A stretch of DNA of 64,000 nucleotides from Fluviirhizobium alvei (GCF_030551875.1 NZ_JAUOZU010000007.1:496001-560000), one strand, 5' to 3'. Shown: positions 1 to 7,911, counted from the stretch's first letter. The notes: a model not told the origin generated them from the sequence alone. Made by a program: numbers and translations.

Positions 1-201
1 GTTGCCGGCTGACGCTTCCTGCTTGTCATAGGGGTAAAGCACCCAGAATTCGGCAGCCGAATTCGCGTTGACCGCATAGCCCGCCTCGTCTTCGGACGTT
101 TTCACGCGCACATAGCCGAGCGTTGACAGAACCGGGTCATAGAATTCGATGGCCCGCTCAAGATTGTTGGTGCCGACCGTCACATAAAGCAGCATGCTCA
201 T
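1..201 (-). CDS. VOC (glyoxalase/bleomycin-resistance) family protein, 3' part missing
   Basis: The gene starts at 201 on the minus strand and runs off the left edge, so only about 67 N-terminal residues are visible. They begin [20 protein letters not shown], the first beta-alpha unit typical of vicinal-oxygen-chelate (glyoxalase-like) proteins, with a later ...[13 protein letters not shown] strand. Its ATG overlaps the rlmE stop by four bases (ATGA), so it is probably translated by coupling as the last gene of a ppx-rlmE-VOC run. Family membership is an inference from a short fragment, and the substrate cannot be judged. Confidence 0.7.
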   Translation of the reverse strand, partial: MSMLLYVTVGTNNLERAIEFYDPVLSTLGYVRVKTSEDEAGYAVNANSAAEFWVLYPYDKQEASAGN

Positions 202-920
202 TCCTCCTCTGGAGATGCCGCCGCCCTTCCCTTGAAGCCCTTTGCCAGAATGAACATTTCCACCGATTCCTGGCGCGATGCGCCCGGCTTGACGTGGATG
301 ACCTGCTTGAAATTTTGCTTGAGCAGATTGAGCAGGTCGCGTTCCGTTCCTCCCTGGAAGGTCTTGGCTAGAAAATGCCCGCCTTCGGCAAGAACTTCAA
401 TGGCGAATTGCGCCGCGACCTCGCAAAGATGCATCGTCCGGATATGGTCGGTGCGCTGATGGCCCGTGGTCGGTGCCGCCATGTCGGAAATCACGAGATC
501 CGGCGTGCCGCCGATCGCATCGATCAGCTTTTGCGGAGCACCATCCTCCAGAAAGTCCATCTGGATGAAATGCACGCCGGGAATGGCATCCATCTCGAGA
601 AAATCGATCGCCGCTACCCGGATACTGTCATTGGTGGAATTGGTGACGCGGGCCGCGATCTGCGACCAGCCGCCCGGAGCGGCGCCGAGATCGATGATGC
701 GGCGGGCGCCCTTGAGGATCTGGTGCTTTTCGTCGATCTCGAGCAGCTTGTAGACGGCGCGCGACCGGTAGCCCTCGCGCTTGGAGCGCTGGACATAGGG
801 ATCGTTGATATGGCGCTCGAGCCAGCGGCGCGAGCTTTCCTTCAGCTTCGTCTTGCGGATCTTCTGGGTCAGGCCCTTGCGGCTTGCATCGCCACGTCCG
901 CCCTCGGGGGTCTTGGCCAT
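198..920 (-). CDS. rlmE: 23S rRNA (uridine-2552-2'-O)-methyltransferase RlmE/FtsJ
   Basis: Cytoplasmic SAM-dependent enzyme that 2'-O-methylates U2552 of 23S rRNA during 50S maturation. The 240-residue protein has a basic N-terminus, the SAM motif [15 protein letters not shown], and the K-D-K-E tetrad of RrmJ-type enzymes, seen as [26 protein letters not shown] and [10 protein letters not shown] place the start at 920 ([10 protein letters not shown]) because AGGAG lies about 7 nt upstream and the preceding phosphatase gene stops 2 bp before it. A longer reading to 968 would intrude into that gene. The ATGA overlap at 198-201 links it to the downstream VOC gene. The N-terminal tail of about 40 residues is longer than in E. 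coli RlmE, as in other alphaproteobacteria. Confidence 0.95.
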   Translation of the reverse strand: MAKTPEGGRGDASRKGLTQKIRKTKLKESSRRWLERHINDPYVQRSKREGYRSRAVYKLLEIDEKHQILKGARRIIDLGAAPGGWSQIAARVTNSTNDSIRVAAIDFLEMDAIPGVHFIQMDFLEDGAPQKLIDAIGGTPDLVISDMAAPTTGHQRTDHIRTMHLCEVAAQFAIEVLAEGGHFLAKTFQGGTERDLLNLLKQNFKQVIHVKPGASRQESVEMFILAKGFKGRAAASPEEE

Positions 921-922
921 AG

Positions 923-2395
923 TCAGCTCCTGTGGTGATGGTGTGGCCGGGACCGGATGCGCCGCCACACGCCGTCATCCGCCATCATTTCCGTGAGAAG
1001 GCCTTCGCGCAAGCCCCGATCTGCCACCCGCATGCGCGAGGCCGGAAAACGGCGACGAATGGCTTCGAGGATCGCGCAGCCGGCGAGCACCAGATCGGCG
1101 CGGTCCGGCCCGATGCAGGGATTGGCGGCGCGTGCCGAAAAATCAAGACCAAGCAACTTGTCCTGCATGGACGTCACTTCGTCGGACGACATCCAGAGCC
1201 CGTCGACCTGGCGGCGATCGTAGCGCGGCAGGTTGAGATAGACGCCGGCAAGCGTGGTGACGGTTCCGGACGTGCCGATCATATGGAAACCGGAATCGAC
1301 GCCGTTCAATTCATGGGCCGCCGGCGAATCGAAGCGCGACAGCATCTCCTCGACCTCCGAGACCATGGCCTCGAAGATTTCCGGCGTCACATGCTTGCCG
1401 CCATGCCGTTCCGACAGGGTCACAACGCCGACCGGAAGCGAGGTCCAGTGCGTGATGTGATTGGCAAGCCGTGGAGAGCGCTGGCCATTGATCTGCAGGA
1501 CGGCGATCTCCGAAGAGCCGCCGCCGATATCGAACAGCACCGCCGAACGCGCTTCGCGTCCGATCAGCGAGGCGCAACCGGATACCGCCAGCCTGGCCTC
1601 GGTCTCGCGGTTGATGATCTCGAGTTCCAGCCCCGTTTCCACCGTCACCCGCGACAGGAACTCCTCGCCATTGCCGGCAGCGCGGCAGGCTTCGGTGGCA
1701 ATCAGCCGCATCCGACGAACCGGTCGGGTGCTGAGCTTGGATGCGCAGACCTTCAGCGCATCGACGGCCCGGTCCATAGCTTCGGCCGCCAGCATGCCGC
1801 TTGCGCCCAGCCCCTCGCCCAGCCGCACGATGCGTGAAAAGGCATCAACGACCCGGAACTGGCCCGGACGCGTCGGCTGCGCCACCAGGAGACGGCAATT
1901 GTTGGTGCCGAGATCAAGCGCCGCATAAAGCGGTTCGGCCGCCGCTTCACTGCGCACAACGGCGGGCGCGGACGTTTCCGGCCGCTCTTCGCGCTTTGGC
2001 GCTACCGCGGCCTTGTGGTCTTCCGCCTGCACTTTTGGCAGCGGACGCCCCTGCAGACGTCGTCTCTTGTTGGATTTCGATTGCCGGGAAGGATCGCGAA
2101 CAGCTGCCTCGCTGCGCGCCGGAACATCGGCTGGCTTCGCCTGCTGTGCGCCCTTGCCGGACCGCGAGCGTTTGCGACGCCGCTTCTTGCGTTCGCCATC
2201 AGGCACATTTTGCGACTCGGTGCGCACGGGCGCCGGCGGAGTCCCACCGGCATTGACCGTAACAGCCGCAGGCGCCTTGGAGTTGCCTCTCCTGCGCTTG
2301 CGTTTTCCCCGCGACGATCGCTTCGATCCCGCCGGGCCTGCCGTCTCATGCGCCCCGTTCGTGGCCGGCTTGCTGCCGGAATCGGGGTCACTCAC
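923..2395 (-). CDS. Exopolyphosphatase / guanosine pentaphosphate phosphatase family (Ppx/GppA)
   Basis: Actin-fold phosphatase expected to hydrolyse polyphosphate or pppGpp. The core starts near residue 155 with phosphate-loop [15 protein letters not shown] and has the second phosphate motif [14 protein letters not shown] and a later [11 protein letters not shown] motif. It is preceded by about 150 low-complexity, Lys/Arg-rich residues (runs such as GKRKRRRG and [14 protein letters not shown]), probably disordered and perhaps nucleic-acid or polyphosphate binding. The start is uncertain. I favour GTG at 2395 ([10 protein letters not shown]...); an ATG at 2485 is also in frame. Reading further upstream is wrong because it would translate antisense across tRNA-Gln. 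It lies 2 bp upstream of rlmE, so the two are probably cotranscribed. Confidence 0.85.
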   Translation of the reverse strand: MSDPDSGSKPATNGAHETAGPAGSKRSSRGKRKRRRGNSKAPAAVTVNAGGTPPAPVRTESQNVPDGERKKRRRKRSRSGKGAQQAKPADVPARSEAAVRDPSRQSKSNKRRRLQGRPLPKVQAEDHKAAVAPKREERPETSAPAVVRSEAAAEPLYAALDLGTNNCRLLVAQPTRPGQFRVVDAFSRIVRLGEGLGASGMLAAEAMDRAVDALKVCASKLSTRPVRRMRLIATEACRAAGNGEEFLSRVTVETGLELEIINRETEARLAVSGCASLIGREARSAVLFDIGGGSSEIAVLQINGQRSPRLANHITHWTSLPVGVVTLSERHGGKHVTPEIFEAMVSEVEEMLSRFDSPAAHELNGVDSGFHMIGTSGTVTTLAGVYLNLPRYDRRQVDGLWMSSDEVTSMQDKLLGLDFSARAANPCIGPDRADLVLAGCAILEAIRRRFPASRMRVADRGLREGLLTEMMADDGVWRRIRSRPHHHHRS

Positions 2396-2644
2396 TGTCT
2401 TTTTCCATCGCGCCGCGCAGACCTCTAGGATCGCAGCAGGCACTTGCTTGTTTTCAATGTTGGGCCGAATGTAACAGTTCGCCATGAAATCGACAATTTG
2501 TTTTTGCGGACGCGATGGCGAATTCGGCAAGTCCGCCGCTCGACCCCGATTGAATTTTTTCGCGAAAAAATGACGAAAGGGCCTTTGCAAAGCAGGCACA
2601 ATCTGTTTATAAGCCCGCCACCGGTCGCAAGCGACCGGCCCTGC

Positions 2645-2718
2645 TGGGGAATAGTTCAACGGTAGAACAGCGGACTCTGACTCCGTCAATCTTGGTTCGA
2701 ATCCAGGTTCCCCAGCCA
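2645..2718 (+). tRNA. tRNA-Gln (anticodon CTG)
   Basis: Full cloverleaf: acceptor TGGGGAA pairs with TTCCCCA, D-arm AGTTCAACGGTAGAAC, anticodon stem GCGGA/TCCGT around loop CTCTGAC (anticodon CTG, reads CAG), T-arm TTGGTTCGAATCCAG, discriminator G and an encoded CCA at 2716-2718. It is divergent from the ppx gene and followed by a small accessory-looking block. Confidence 0.96.
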
Positions 2719-2918
2719 TAACTTATTTATCAATAAAACAATTACTTAGGCGTTTGGCGGAAATCGCAGCCGAAACATTTTTCCAGTGCATGGAACCATA
2801 ACGGTTCCGCATGCTTTATGCTGTACTAGCTGCTACGAGGCGATCGGCAACTAACTTGCAACTTCCGGAAGGCGCGTTTAGGTTCCGCGCGTCAATAACC
2901 CCATACCTGAAGAATCTC

Positions 2919-3317
2919 ATGAAACAGAAGTTGCTAACGCTCGCCATCGCTGGAATGGCTCTATCGGGTTGCCAGACGCAGGCCGAACTACAAACCGCGA
3001 TGACCGAGGCGAAGCCTGCCCCAGCATCGGTGAAGGCCGCGATCGTGCGTGACGCCCGCGACTACCTCGTTGATCCCTATTCGGTCAGGGATGCCGAAAT
3101 ATCCTACATGCAATTCAACAAGCATAGCAAATTGCACTGGGTATGCGTGAAGGCGAACGCCAAGAACCGGATGGGCGGCTATACCGGTCGGCAGGCGGTA
3201 GAGGTAGTGGTGCGGAATGGTCAGCTAGTCGGGAACCTGCCGAACAGCCCCGCATGTAACAGTCCGTCGTTGAAGTGGCAGGCGTTCCCCGAGCTAGAAG
3301 CGCTACGCCAACTTTAA
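2919..3317 (+). CDS. Small putative lipoprotein of unknown function
   Basis: A protein of 132 residues starting MKQKLLTLAIAGMALSGCQ: a basic n-region, a hydrophobic stretch and the lipobox ALSGC with the lipidated Cys at residue 18. It is therefore exported and lipid-anchored by inference. The mature part includes RDYLVDPYSVRDAEISYM and VCVKANAKNRMGGYTGRQ, a pattern I have seen in small alphaproteobacterial lipoproteins of unknown role. An in-frame start at 2811 would put about 36 non-signal residues ahead of the signal peptide and is rejected. The 200 bp between tRNA-Gln and this gene show nothing else I can name. Confidence 0.7.
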   Translation: MKQKLLTLAIAGMALSGCQTQAELQTAMTEAKPAPASVKAAIVRDARDYLVDPYSVRDAEISYMQFNKHSKLHWVCVKANAKNRMGGYTGRQAVEVVVRNGQLVGNLPNSPACNSPSLKWQAFPELEALRQL

Positions 3318-3342
3318 ACACTCATGAAGCAGCCCGTGATCT

Positions 3343-3630
3343 TTATCGGCCGGCCTCGCGTTTGCGTAATGCGCTTCGCAGTGTAACGAAGCACCAAGTT
3401 AAACCAACGCCGCTGCCGAGCAGAAGAGACGTCCAATGCAATAGCCCGAAGTAAAATCTTTTTGGTTCGTCGCCCAAACGGTGATATCCGCTTGGCGCAT
3501 ATTTCCCCGGCATATACACTGCACCGGTGGCAACCGCCTCGACCAAGTAGCGAAGCGCCATAACGGCAATTACAGCGCAGATGACCAAAATCACTATGCC
3601 GACGGCGATTTGAACAATCGGTCTTTTCAT
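3343..3630 (-). CDS. Small two-helix membrane protein, unknown function
   Basis: A protein of 95 residues beginning MKRPIVQIAVGIVILVICAV, with a first membrane segment at about residues 5-27 and a second at about 64-85 (GLLHWTSLLLGSGVGLTWCF), a periplasmic or cytoplasmic loop between, and a basic tail. I choose the ATG at 3630; a TTG at 3672 is in frame but lacks a ribosome site. It converges on the lipoprotein gene, with 25 bp between the stops. I do not recognise the family. It could be an accessory gene carried next to tRNA-Gln. Confidence 0.5.
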   Translation of the reverse strand: MKRPIVQIAVGIVILVICAVIAVMALRYLVEAVATGAVYMPGKYAPSGYHRLGDEPKRFYFGLLHWTSLLLGSGVGLTWCFVTLRSALRKREAGR

Positions 3631-3706
3631 TGCTGATGCATCCGTCGCCCTCGATTCGCGAAAAGAGAGCAAAGATTCATTTCTAAGGCTTTAAATGGCA
3701 ATCAAT

Positions 3707-3732
3707 AGCCCGCCGATTTTCACCGGCGGGCT
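3707..3732. terminator. GC-rich hairpin, probable terminator
   Basis: AGCCCGCCG (3707-3715) and CGGCGGGCT (3724-3732) form a perfect 9-bp stem with an 8-nt loop. It lies between the end of rtcR and the small membrane gene. There is no strong T run on either side, so direction is undecided. The rest of 3631-3926 shows no gene. Confidence 0.5.
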
Positions 3733-3926
3733 TGTTCATCAGTGGCGCTCATTGCCAAATTCGCGCCTGTTGGACTCGATCGTATCAAGCAGCAGATTGA
3801 TTTCGGCCAAAACAATTTCTCCCTGATTCCGGGTTAACCGTTGCGGCAAGATTGCGCCTTGCAGACTTTTTCCAATTTACTGCTGGCACCAGATGATGAG
3901 CGGCGACAACCTCCTGTTCCGCAGCT

Positions 3927-5522
3927 TCAGGCCCGCACATCCTCGAACCGAAGCCCGAAACGCGCGAGATATTTCACCAGCCGGTCGGCGTCGTTGCTGC
4001 TCTTCTTTTCAAGCCGGGAATGCGCAAACAATGCTCGGCCCGCTGCACTTGCCGTCGCATGCTGGCGGCAAAGAGAAAGCACATCGGCTAGCTGGACGGC
4101 ATCGAACCGGTCGAGCCGTTCGCTGGCCTCCTCCCCCAGAACCTCTTTCAAGAGGATAAGTTCGCCCGCGGCGGCCGGCTTCCAGAATGACCGCAGCCTT
4201 TCAATCTCAGCATCGACCACCTCGGTCGTGATACGGCCTTGTGGCGCAAGCGTCGCCATTCTTGTCACGGAAGCCGAAAGATCGCGGAAATTGGCGCTCC
4301 AGACCGCCTCAGGGCTGGTAGCAAATTGCAGATACCGCTGCCGTGCCTCCTTGTTGAAGGTGACCGCCTGCCCTTCCCTCTCGAGAAAGCGCCGCAGTTC
4401 GAACTCGAGATTCGGCTCGATATCTTCCTTGCGGTCGCTGAGCGCGGGCAACCGGAAGGTCCAGAGATTGAGACGGGCATAGAGATCCTCGCGGAACTTG
4501 CCCTTGCGCACATCCTCGCCGAGATCGCGGTTGGTTCCGGCAAGCAGCTGGAAATCGGCCGAGACCTCCTTGTCGGCTCCGACAGGCAGAAACCGCTTCT
4601 CTTCGATCGCGCGCAGGCACATGGCCTGCTCATCGAGTCCCAACTCACCGATTTCATCGAGAAACAGAACCCCCTTGTCCGCCCCTTTCAAGAGGCCGGC
4701 GCGTTCTGCCGCCGCACCGGTGAAAGCACCTTTGACATGACCAAACAGCGCCGACATGGCCTGGTCGCCGCGCAGCGTGGCGCAGTTCACTTCCACGAAC
4801 GCACCGGTGATCTTGTGCTGGCTCTTCTTGAGTTCGTAGATGCGCCGCGCCAGCTGCGATTTGCCCGCACCGGTCGGCCCGGTGAGAAGCACAGGCGCTT
4901 TCGAGCGCACCACGACGCGCTCGATTTCATCGATCATGCGGTTGAAGGCGACGTTGCGCGTCGAGATGCCGGATTTGAGGAAAGACGTTGCCTCAGCCTG
5001 TTCGACAGCAAAACGCTTGGCGATTTCGTCATAACGGGAGAGATCAAGATCGATGATCGTGTGCGTGCCCGCATAGTCATCGAACTTGCTCCGGTCGCGC
5101 GGCGGTGAAAGCTGCAACAGGCGGGCGGGAATGATGCGCGCCTCGGTCAGCAGGAACCAGCAGATCTGCGCCACATGGGTGCCGGTAGTGATGTTGACGA
5201 TATAGTCTTCGCTCTCCAGATCGAAAGGGTAGGTTCGGGCGAAATCGCGGAGCTTGGTATAGACTTCCGAAAAGTCCCAGGGATCCCGGAAGTTGATCAC
5301 ATTGCGGCGCACATCAGTTGCCGGCGACACGATCTCGATGTCGCTGACGATGCGGGCAGCCAGCGCACCGGCATGGGTATCATGGATCATTTCCAGTCTG
5401 TCGATGAACAGACCTGTCTGCTGGCAGAGCGCCACATTCGGCCGCCACCGTGTCCAGCGGTCTTCGCGCTTGCCCATGTCGAGCGTGGTTCCAAGGATGC
5501 TGATGGCAACGCGGCGCTTCAT
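3927..5522 (-). CDS. rtcR: Sigma-54-dependent RNA-repair operon activator RtcR
   Basis: Transcription activator of the RNA-repair operon. The 531-residue protein has an N-terminal RtcR ligand domain (about 1-180; CARF-like in published family descriptions). Next comes an AAA+ sigma-54 interaction domain with Walker A LLTGPTGAGKSQLA (about 213-226), the sigma-54 contact loop GAFTGA (about 262) and Walker B GVLFLDEIGEL. The C-terminal helical DNA-binding region is about 470-531. In enterobacteria RtcR is switched on by RNA-damage products binding the CARF domain. Here it is transcribed divergently from rsr, with a perfect sigma-54 promoter and a palindrome between them, so the target is evident from context. 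Confidence 0.95.
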   Translation of the reverse strand: MKRRVAISILGTTLDMGKREDRWTRWRPNVALCQQTGLFIDRLEMIHDTHAGALAARIVSDIEIVSPATDVRRNVINFRDPWDFSEVYTKLRDFARTYPFDLESEDYIVNITTGTHVAQICWFLLTEARIIPARLLQLSPPRDRSKFDDYAGTHTIIDLDLSRYDEIAKRFAVEQAEATSFLKSGISTRNVAFNRMIDEIERVVVRSKAPVLLTGPTGAGKSQLARRIYELKKSQHKITGAFVEVNCATLRGDQAMSALFGHVKGAFTGAAAERAGLLKGADKGVLFLDEIGELGLDEQAMCLRAIEEKRFLPVGADKEVSADFQLLAGTNRDLGEDVRKGKFREDLYARLNLWTFRLPALSDRKEDIEPNLEFELRRFLEREGQAVTFNKEARQRYLQFATSPEAVWSANFRDLSASVTRMATLAPQGRITTEVVDAEIERLRSFWKPAAAGELILLKEVLGEEASERLDRFDAVQLADVLSLCRQHATASAAGRALFAHSRLEKKSSNDADRLVKYLARFGLRFEDVRA

Positions 5523-5626
5523 GCTTTATCCATTTTTATAATCTGCGCTAACTATGGATAGAATATTGGCATGCCTGCTTGAACACAAGTTGGCGGCTCA
5601 TATGAAACGCAAAATTTAATCGTCAA

Positions 5627-5645
5627 CAATATCAGATAGATATTG
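5627..5645. promoter_or_regulatory. Palindrome CAATATC-N5-GATATTG, candidate RtcR enhancer site
   Basis: Perfect 7-bp inverted repeat with a 5-bp spacer in the rtcR-rsr intergenic region, centred about 73 bp upstream of the predicted sigma-54 start. That position suits an activator site. Its assignment to RtcR is inference; no other palindrome of this quality was noticed in the interval. Confidence 0.45.
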
Positions 5646-5682
5646 AATTTTTTAGATCGACGACAGGCGCTTTCAGCCAATC

Positions 5683-5698
5683 TGGCACGCTGCCTGCA
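5683..5698 (+). promoter_or_regulatory. Sigma-54 (-24/-12) promoter of the rsr-array-rtcB operon
   Basis: TGGCACG-CTGC-CTGCA matches the RpoN consensus TGGCACG-N4-TTGCA. The essential GG (5684-5685) and GC (5696-5697) are separated by exactly 10 nt. Transcription should start near 5709. An ATG at 5710 would then be leaderless, which supports the rsr start at 5734. Confidence 0.88.
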
Positions 5699-5733
5699 AA
5701 TGAAGTGGCATGAACAACCGAAAAGGTGCTGTC

Positions 5734-7290
5734 ATGGCAAACAAGGCAATCTTCAAATCCTATCCCGGAAAACTGCTTCCGGGCACGGACACCAAAAACG
5801 CAGAGGCAGCAACGGCTTATGCGCTGACGCAGCGCGAGGCCTTGGCGCAGTATGCGGTCACTGGAACCTTGAACAGCACCTTTTACGCCGATGGCGCCGA
5901 ACAGCTCGATGCGGTGATGTACCTGGCGCTCGAAGTCGAACCGGAGTTCCTGGCGAAGGTGGCGATCCACGCCGCCGAGAAAGGTCATATGAAGGATATG
6001 CCGGTGACCTTGCTGGCCCTGCTTTCGGGTCTTCAGAGCGATGCCTTCGCCCGTGCCTTCCCGCGTGTGGTCAAGAGCGGCAAGATGCTGCGGACCTTCG
6101 TGCAGGTGATGCGTTCGGGTGCCGCTGGTCGCAAGTCGCTGGGAACGCGACCGAAAAAAATGGTCCAGGCCTGGCTCGAACGCGCAAGCACCGAGCAGAT
6201 CCTGCGCGCCATGGTCGGCAACGATCCCTCGCTCGCCGATGTGATCCGGATGGTGCATCCGAAGCCTGCAACAGCGGAGCGCAAGGCGCTCTATGCCTGG
6301 GCGATCGGAAGGCCACATGATCAGGCGCAGTTGCCCGATCTCGTCAAGGCGCTGGAAGCGTTTCGGCGTGACCAGACGAATCCGATACCGGATGTGCCGT
6401 TCCAGATGCTGACCTCGCTTGCGTTGACGCGCGAGCAATGGGTCGCGATCGCCCGCAAGGGCAGCTGGCAGATGGTGCGACAGAACCTCAACACCTTTGC
6501 ACGCCATGGCGTGTTTGAGGTTGCGGGGGTGGCCGAACAGCTGGCGGCGCGGCTGGCTGACCCCGATGAGATCCGCAAGGCGAAAGTCTTCCCCTACCAG
6601 TTGATGGTAGCGTGGAAGATGGTTGACCCGGCGGTGCCACATGTGGTGCGCGATGCGTTGCAGGATGCAATGCAGGTGGCGATCGGCAATGTGCCGGTCG
6701 TGCCCGGCAATGTCGTGCTCTGCCCTGACGTATCTGGCTCGATGAGCTGGCCGGTGACGGGTTACCGCAAGGGGGCCACGTCGGCGGTGCGCTGCATCGA
6801 CGTGGCTGGCCTGCTGACGGCGGCTTTCTTGGAGCGCAACCCGAAGGCACGCGTGCTGCCGTTCGAGAATGACGTCGTGAACGTGGATCTCAACCGGCGC
6901 GACTCGGTGATGACCAATGCCGAGAAGCTGGCGGCAATCGGCGGTGGCGGAACCAACTGCTCTGCTCCGTTGAAGCGGCTCGCGGACGAGAAGGCGAAGG
7001 TCGACCTTGTTCTGTTCATCTCGGACAACCAGTCCTGGATGGATGCGCGGCCGAACGGGCAGGCGTCTGCAATGATGGTCGAATGGGCGCGGATCAAGAC
7101 GCAGAACCCGGCTGCGAAGCTGGTCTGCCTCGATATCCAGCCCTACGCGACGTCGCAGGCGGTGACATCGGCCGATGTGCTGAATATCGGCGGCTTCTCG
7201 GATGCCGTCTTCAGCGCCATCGCAGCCTTCGCCGCCGGCAAGTCCGGAACGGAAAGCTGGGTGAAGACAATCGAGGACATTGCCCTTTGA
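5734..7290 (+). CDS. rsr: Ro60 orthologue Rsr (TROVE + vWA domain RNA-binding protein)
   Basis: Ring-shaped RNA-binding protein that holds Y RNAs and misfolded RNAs and, in other bacteria, tethers exoribonucleases. The 518-residue protein has an N-terminal TROVE/HEAT region (about 1-320) and a C-terminal von Willebrand A domain with MIDAS DVSGSMS (D332), the downstream Thr of GGGGTNCS (T407) and the Asp of LFISDNQSW (about 431). I choose the ATG at 5734 (MANKAIFKSYPG) because AAAGG lies just upstream and the sigma-54 start falls near 5709. It opens the operon and is followed immediately by five Y-RNA-like units, its expected ligands, then by rtcB. Confidence 0.95.
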   Translation: MANKAIFKSYPGKLLPGTDTKNAEAATAYALTQREALAQYAVTGTLNSTFYADGAEQLDAVMYLALEVEPEFLAKVAIHAAEKGHMKDMPVTLLALLSGLQSDAFARAFPRVVKSGKMLRTFVQVMRSGAAGRKSLGTRPKKMVQAWLERASTEQILRAMVGNDPSLADVIRMVHPKPATAERKALYAWAIGRPHDQAQLPDLVKALEAFRRDQTNPIPDVPFQMLTSLALTREQWVAIARKGSWQMVRQNLNTFARHGVFEVAGVAEQLAARLADPDEIRKAKVFPYQLMVAWKMVDPAVPHVVRDALQDAMQVAIGNVPVVPGNVVLCPDVSGSMSWPVTGYRKGATSAVRCIDVAGLLTAAFLERNPKARVLPFENDVVNVDLNRRDSVMTNAEKLAAIGGGGTNCSAPLKRLADEKAKVDLVLFISDNQSWMDARPNGQASAMMVEWARIKTQNPAAKLVCLDIQPYATSQAVTSADVLNIGGFSDAVFSAIAAFAAGKSGTESWVKTIEDIAL

Positions 7291-7296
7291 AACATA

Positions 7297-7325
7297 CTCC
7301 ACGCCGGGTCGTGACCGGCGTGGAG
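7297..7325 (+). terminator. Perfect 11-bp hairpin after rsr, ahead of the Y-RNA array
   Basis: CTCCACGCCGG (7297-7307) and CCGGCGTGGAG (7315-7325) pair fully around loop GTCGTGA. There is no T run, so it is a weak intrinsic terminator at best. It may instead be a 3'-end stabiliser or processing signal separating rsr mRNA from the RNA units, since the first unit's stem begins only one base later (7327). Confidence 0.55.
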
Positions 7326-7326
7326 G

Positions 7327-7503
7327 GCCGTGACGAATGCCGGAAGAAACTACAGGCTATCACCCTCCAGGTCGCGGGTTCGAATCCCGTCGGGTCCCCC
7401 ATACTTGTTTGCGCGCAGCCGCCACACCAACCCTGCGCGCGCAACATGGACCCGTAGCTCAGTGGACAGAGCAGGGCGTTTCTCCAACTCTCGTCGTCAC
7501 GGC
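7327..7503 (+). ncRNA. Y-RNA-like permuted tRNA mimic, unit 1 (YrlA-type)
   Basis: The terminal Ro-type stem pairs GCCGTGACGA (7327-7336) with TCGTCACGGC (7494-7503), 10 bp. Then CGAATGC, an inner helix AGAAAC (7345-7350)/GTTTCT (7478-7483) and the array-invariant ACTACA. The T-arm (7374-7390) has loop TTCGAAT. The acceptor stem CGGGTCC (7391-7397)/GGACCCG (7448-7454) is perfect over 7 bp, so 3' and 5' acceptor strands are joined by a loop: a circularly permuted tRNA. The D-arm is GCTC/GAGC (7457-7472). Its acceptor loop is unusually long (50 nt) and carries a second GC-rich hairpin, GCGCGCAG (7411-7418)/CTGCGCGC (7433-7440). Assignment to YrlA RNAs rests on fold and location beside rsr. Confidence 0.85.
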
Positions 7504-7517
7504 GAGCATACGAAATG

Positions 7518-7626
7518 CATGGCGAATGCAAGAGAAACTACATCTCCGTCTCGGGTTCGACTCCCGGCGGGGCGAAAGCCTCGAAGCTCACGGCGAGCAA
7601 GATGTTTCTCAACCCTCGTCGCCATG
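7518..7626 (+). ncRNA. Y-RNA-like permuted tRNA mimic, unit 2
   Basis: The terminal stem pairs CATGGCGA (7518-7525) with TCGCCATG (7619-7626). The inner helix GAGAAAC (7532-7538)/GTTTCTC (7604-7610) is 7 bp, followed by ACTACA. The T-arm (7551-7567) has loop TTCGACT. The acceptor CGGGGC (7568-7573)/GCCTCG (7578-7583) is capped by a GAAA tetraloop, the clearest sign that the acceptor end is closed and cannot be aminoacylated. The D-arm is GCTC-ACGGC-GAGC (7586-7598). Unit length is 109 nt. Confidence 0.87.
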
Positions 7627-7654
7627 GCTGGTTGAACAGGAAAAGAGTGAAATA

Positions 7655-7771
7655 CATGACGAATGCGAAAGGGAACTACATCTGTGTAGCGGGTTCGAGT
7701 CCCGCCAGGGCACTCGCCCTGTAGCTCAACGGGTAGAGCAAGGCGTTTCCACGAAATACTTTGTCGTCATG
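7655..7771 (+). ncRNA. Y-RNA-like permuted tRNA mimic, unit 3
   Basis: The terminal stem pairs CATGACGA (7655-7662) with TCGTCATG (7764-7771). The inner helix is GGGAAC (7671-7676)/GTTTCC (7745-7750) with one G-U pair, then ACTACA. The T-arm GCGGG-TTCGAGT-CCCGC (7689-7705) is perfect. The acceptor CAGGGC (7706-7711)/GCCCTG (7716-7721) is closed by ACTC. U8-A9 are present, and the D-arm GCTC-AACGGGTA-GAGC spans 7724-7739. This is the most canonical unit. Confidence 0.88.
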
Positions 7772-7780
7772 ACCTGAAAT

Positions 7781-7911
7781 GCAGCGGCGAATGCCCGACG
7801 GAACTACAGCCTCCAACGTTGGGATGGTCTGGCAGGTTCGACTCCTCCTCGGCATACGCTCTCTGGCACGAGCGGGACCATTCCGGTTTCGTCCATCCTC
7901 GTCGCCGCTGC
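7781..7911 (+). ncRNA. Y-RNA-like permuted tRNA mimic, unit 4 (degenerate acceptor)
   Basis: It has the longest perfect terminal stem with unit 1: GCAGCGGCGA (7781-7790)/TCGCCGCTGC (7902-7911). The inner helix is GACGGAAC (7797-7804)/GTTTCGTC (7886-7893), followed by ACTACA. The T-arm keeps loop TTCGACT (7837-7843) with one C-C mismatch in the stem, and the D-arm GCTC-N8-GAGC (7858-7873) is intact. The stretch between T- and D-arms (7849-7857) is too short for a normal acceptor stem, so the tRNA elbow may remain without an acceptor. Confidence 0.78.

Noticed and set aside
2396-2719. N-terminal extension of the Ppx/GppA protein to 2719
   Set aside because: It would translate tRNA-Gln antisense (the tell-tale GEPGFEPR pattern).
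2645-5522. A complete integrative element at tRNA-Gln
   Set aside because: No integrase, no repeated tRNA 3' end and only two small genes before rtcR; at most a remnant.
5632-7302. 556-codon open frame antisense to rsr
   Set aside because: Shadow of rsr, with no motifs; the true gene has TROVE and MIDAS signatures and a sigma-54 promoter.
7448-7574. A linear tRNA with D-arm from unit 1, a huge anticodon insert and T-arm from unit 2
   Set aside because: Its acceptor strands GGACCCG and CGGGGCG pair at only five of seven positions, whereas each strand pairs better inside its own unit (CGGGTCC/GGACCCG and CGGGGC/GCCTCG). The permuted parse also explains the covarying stems.
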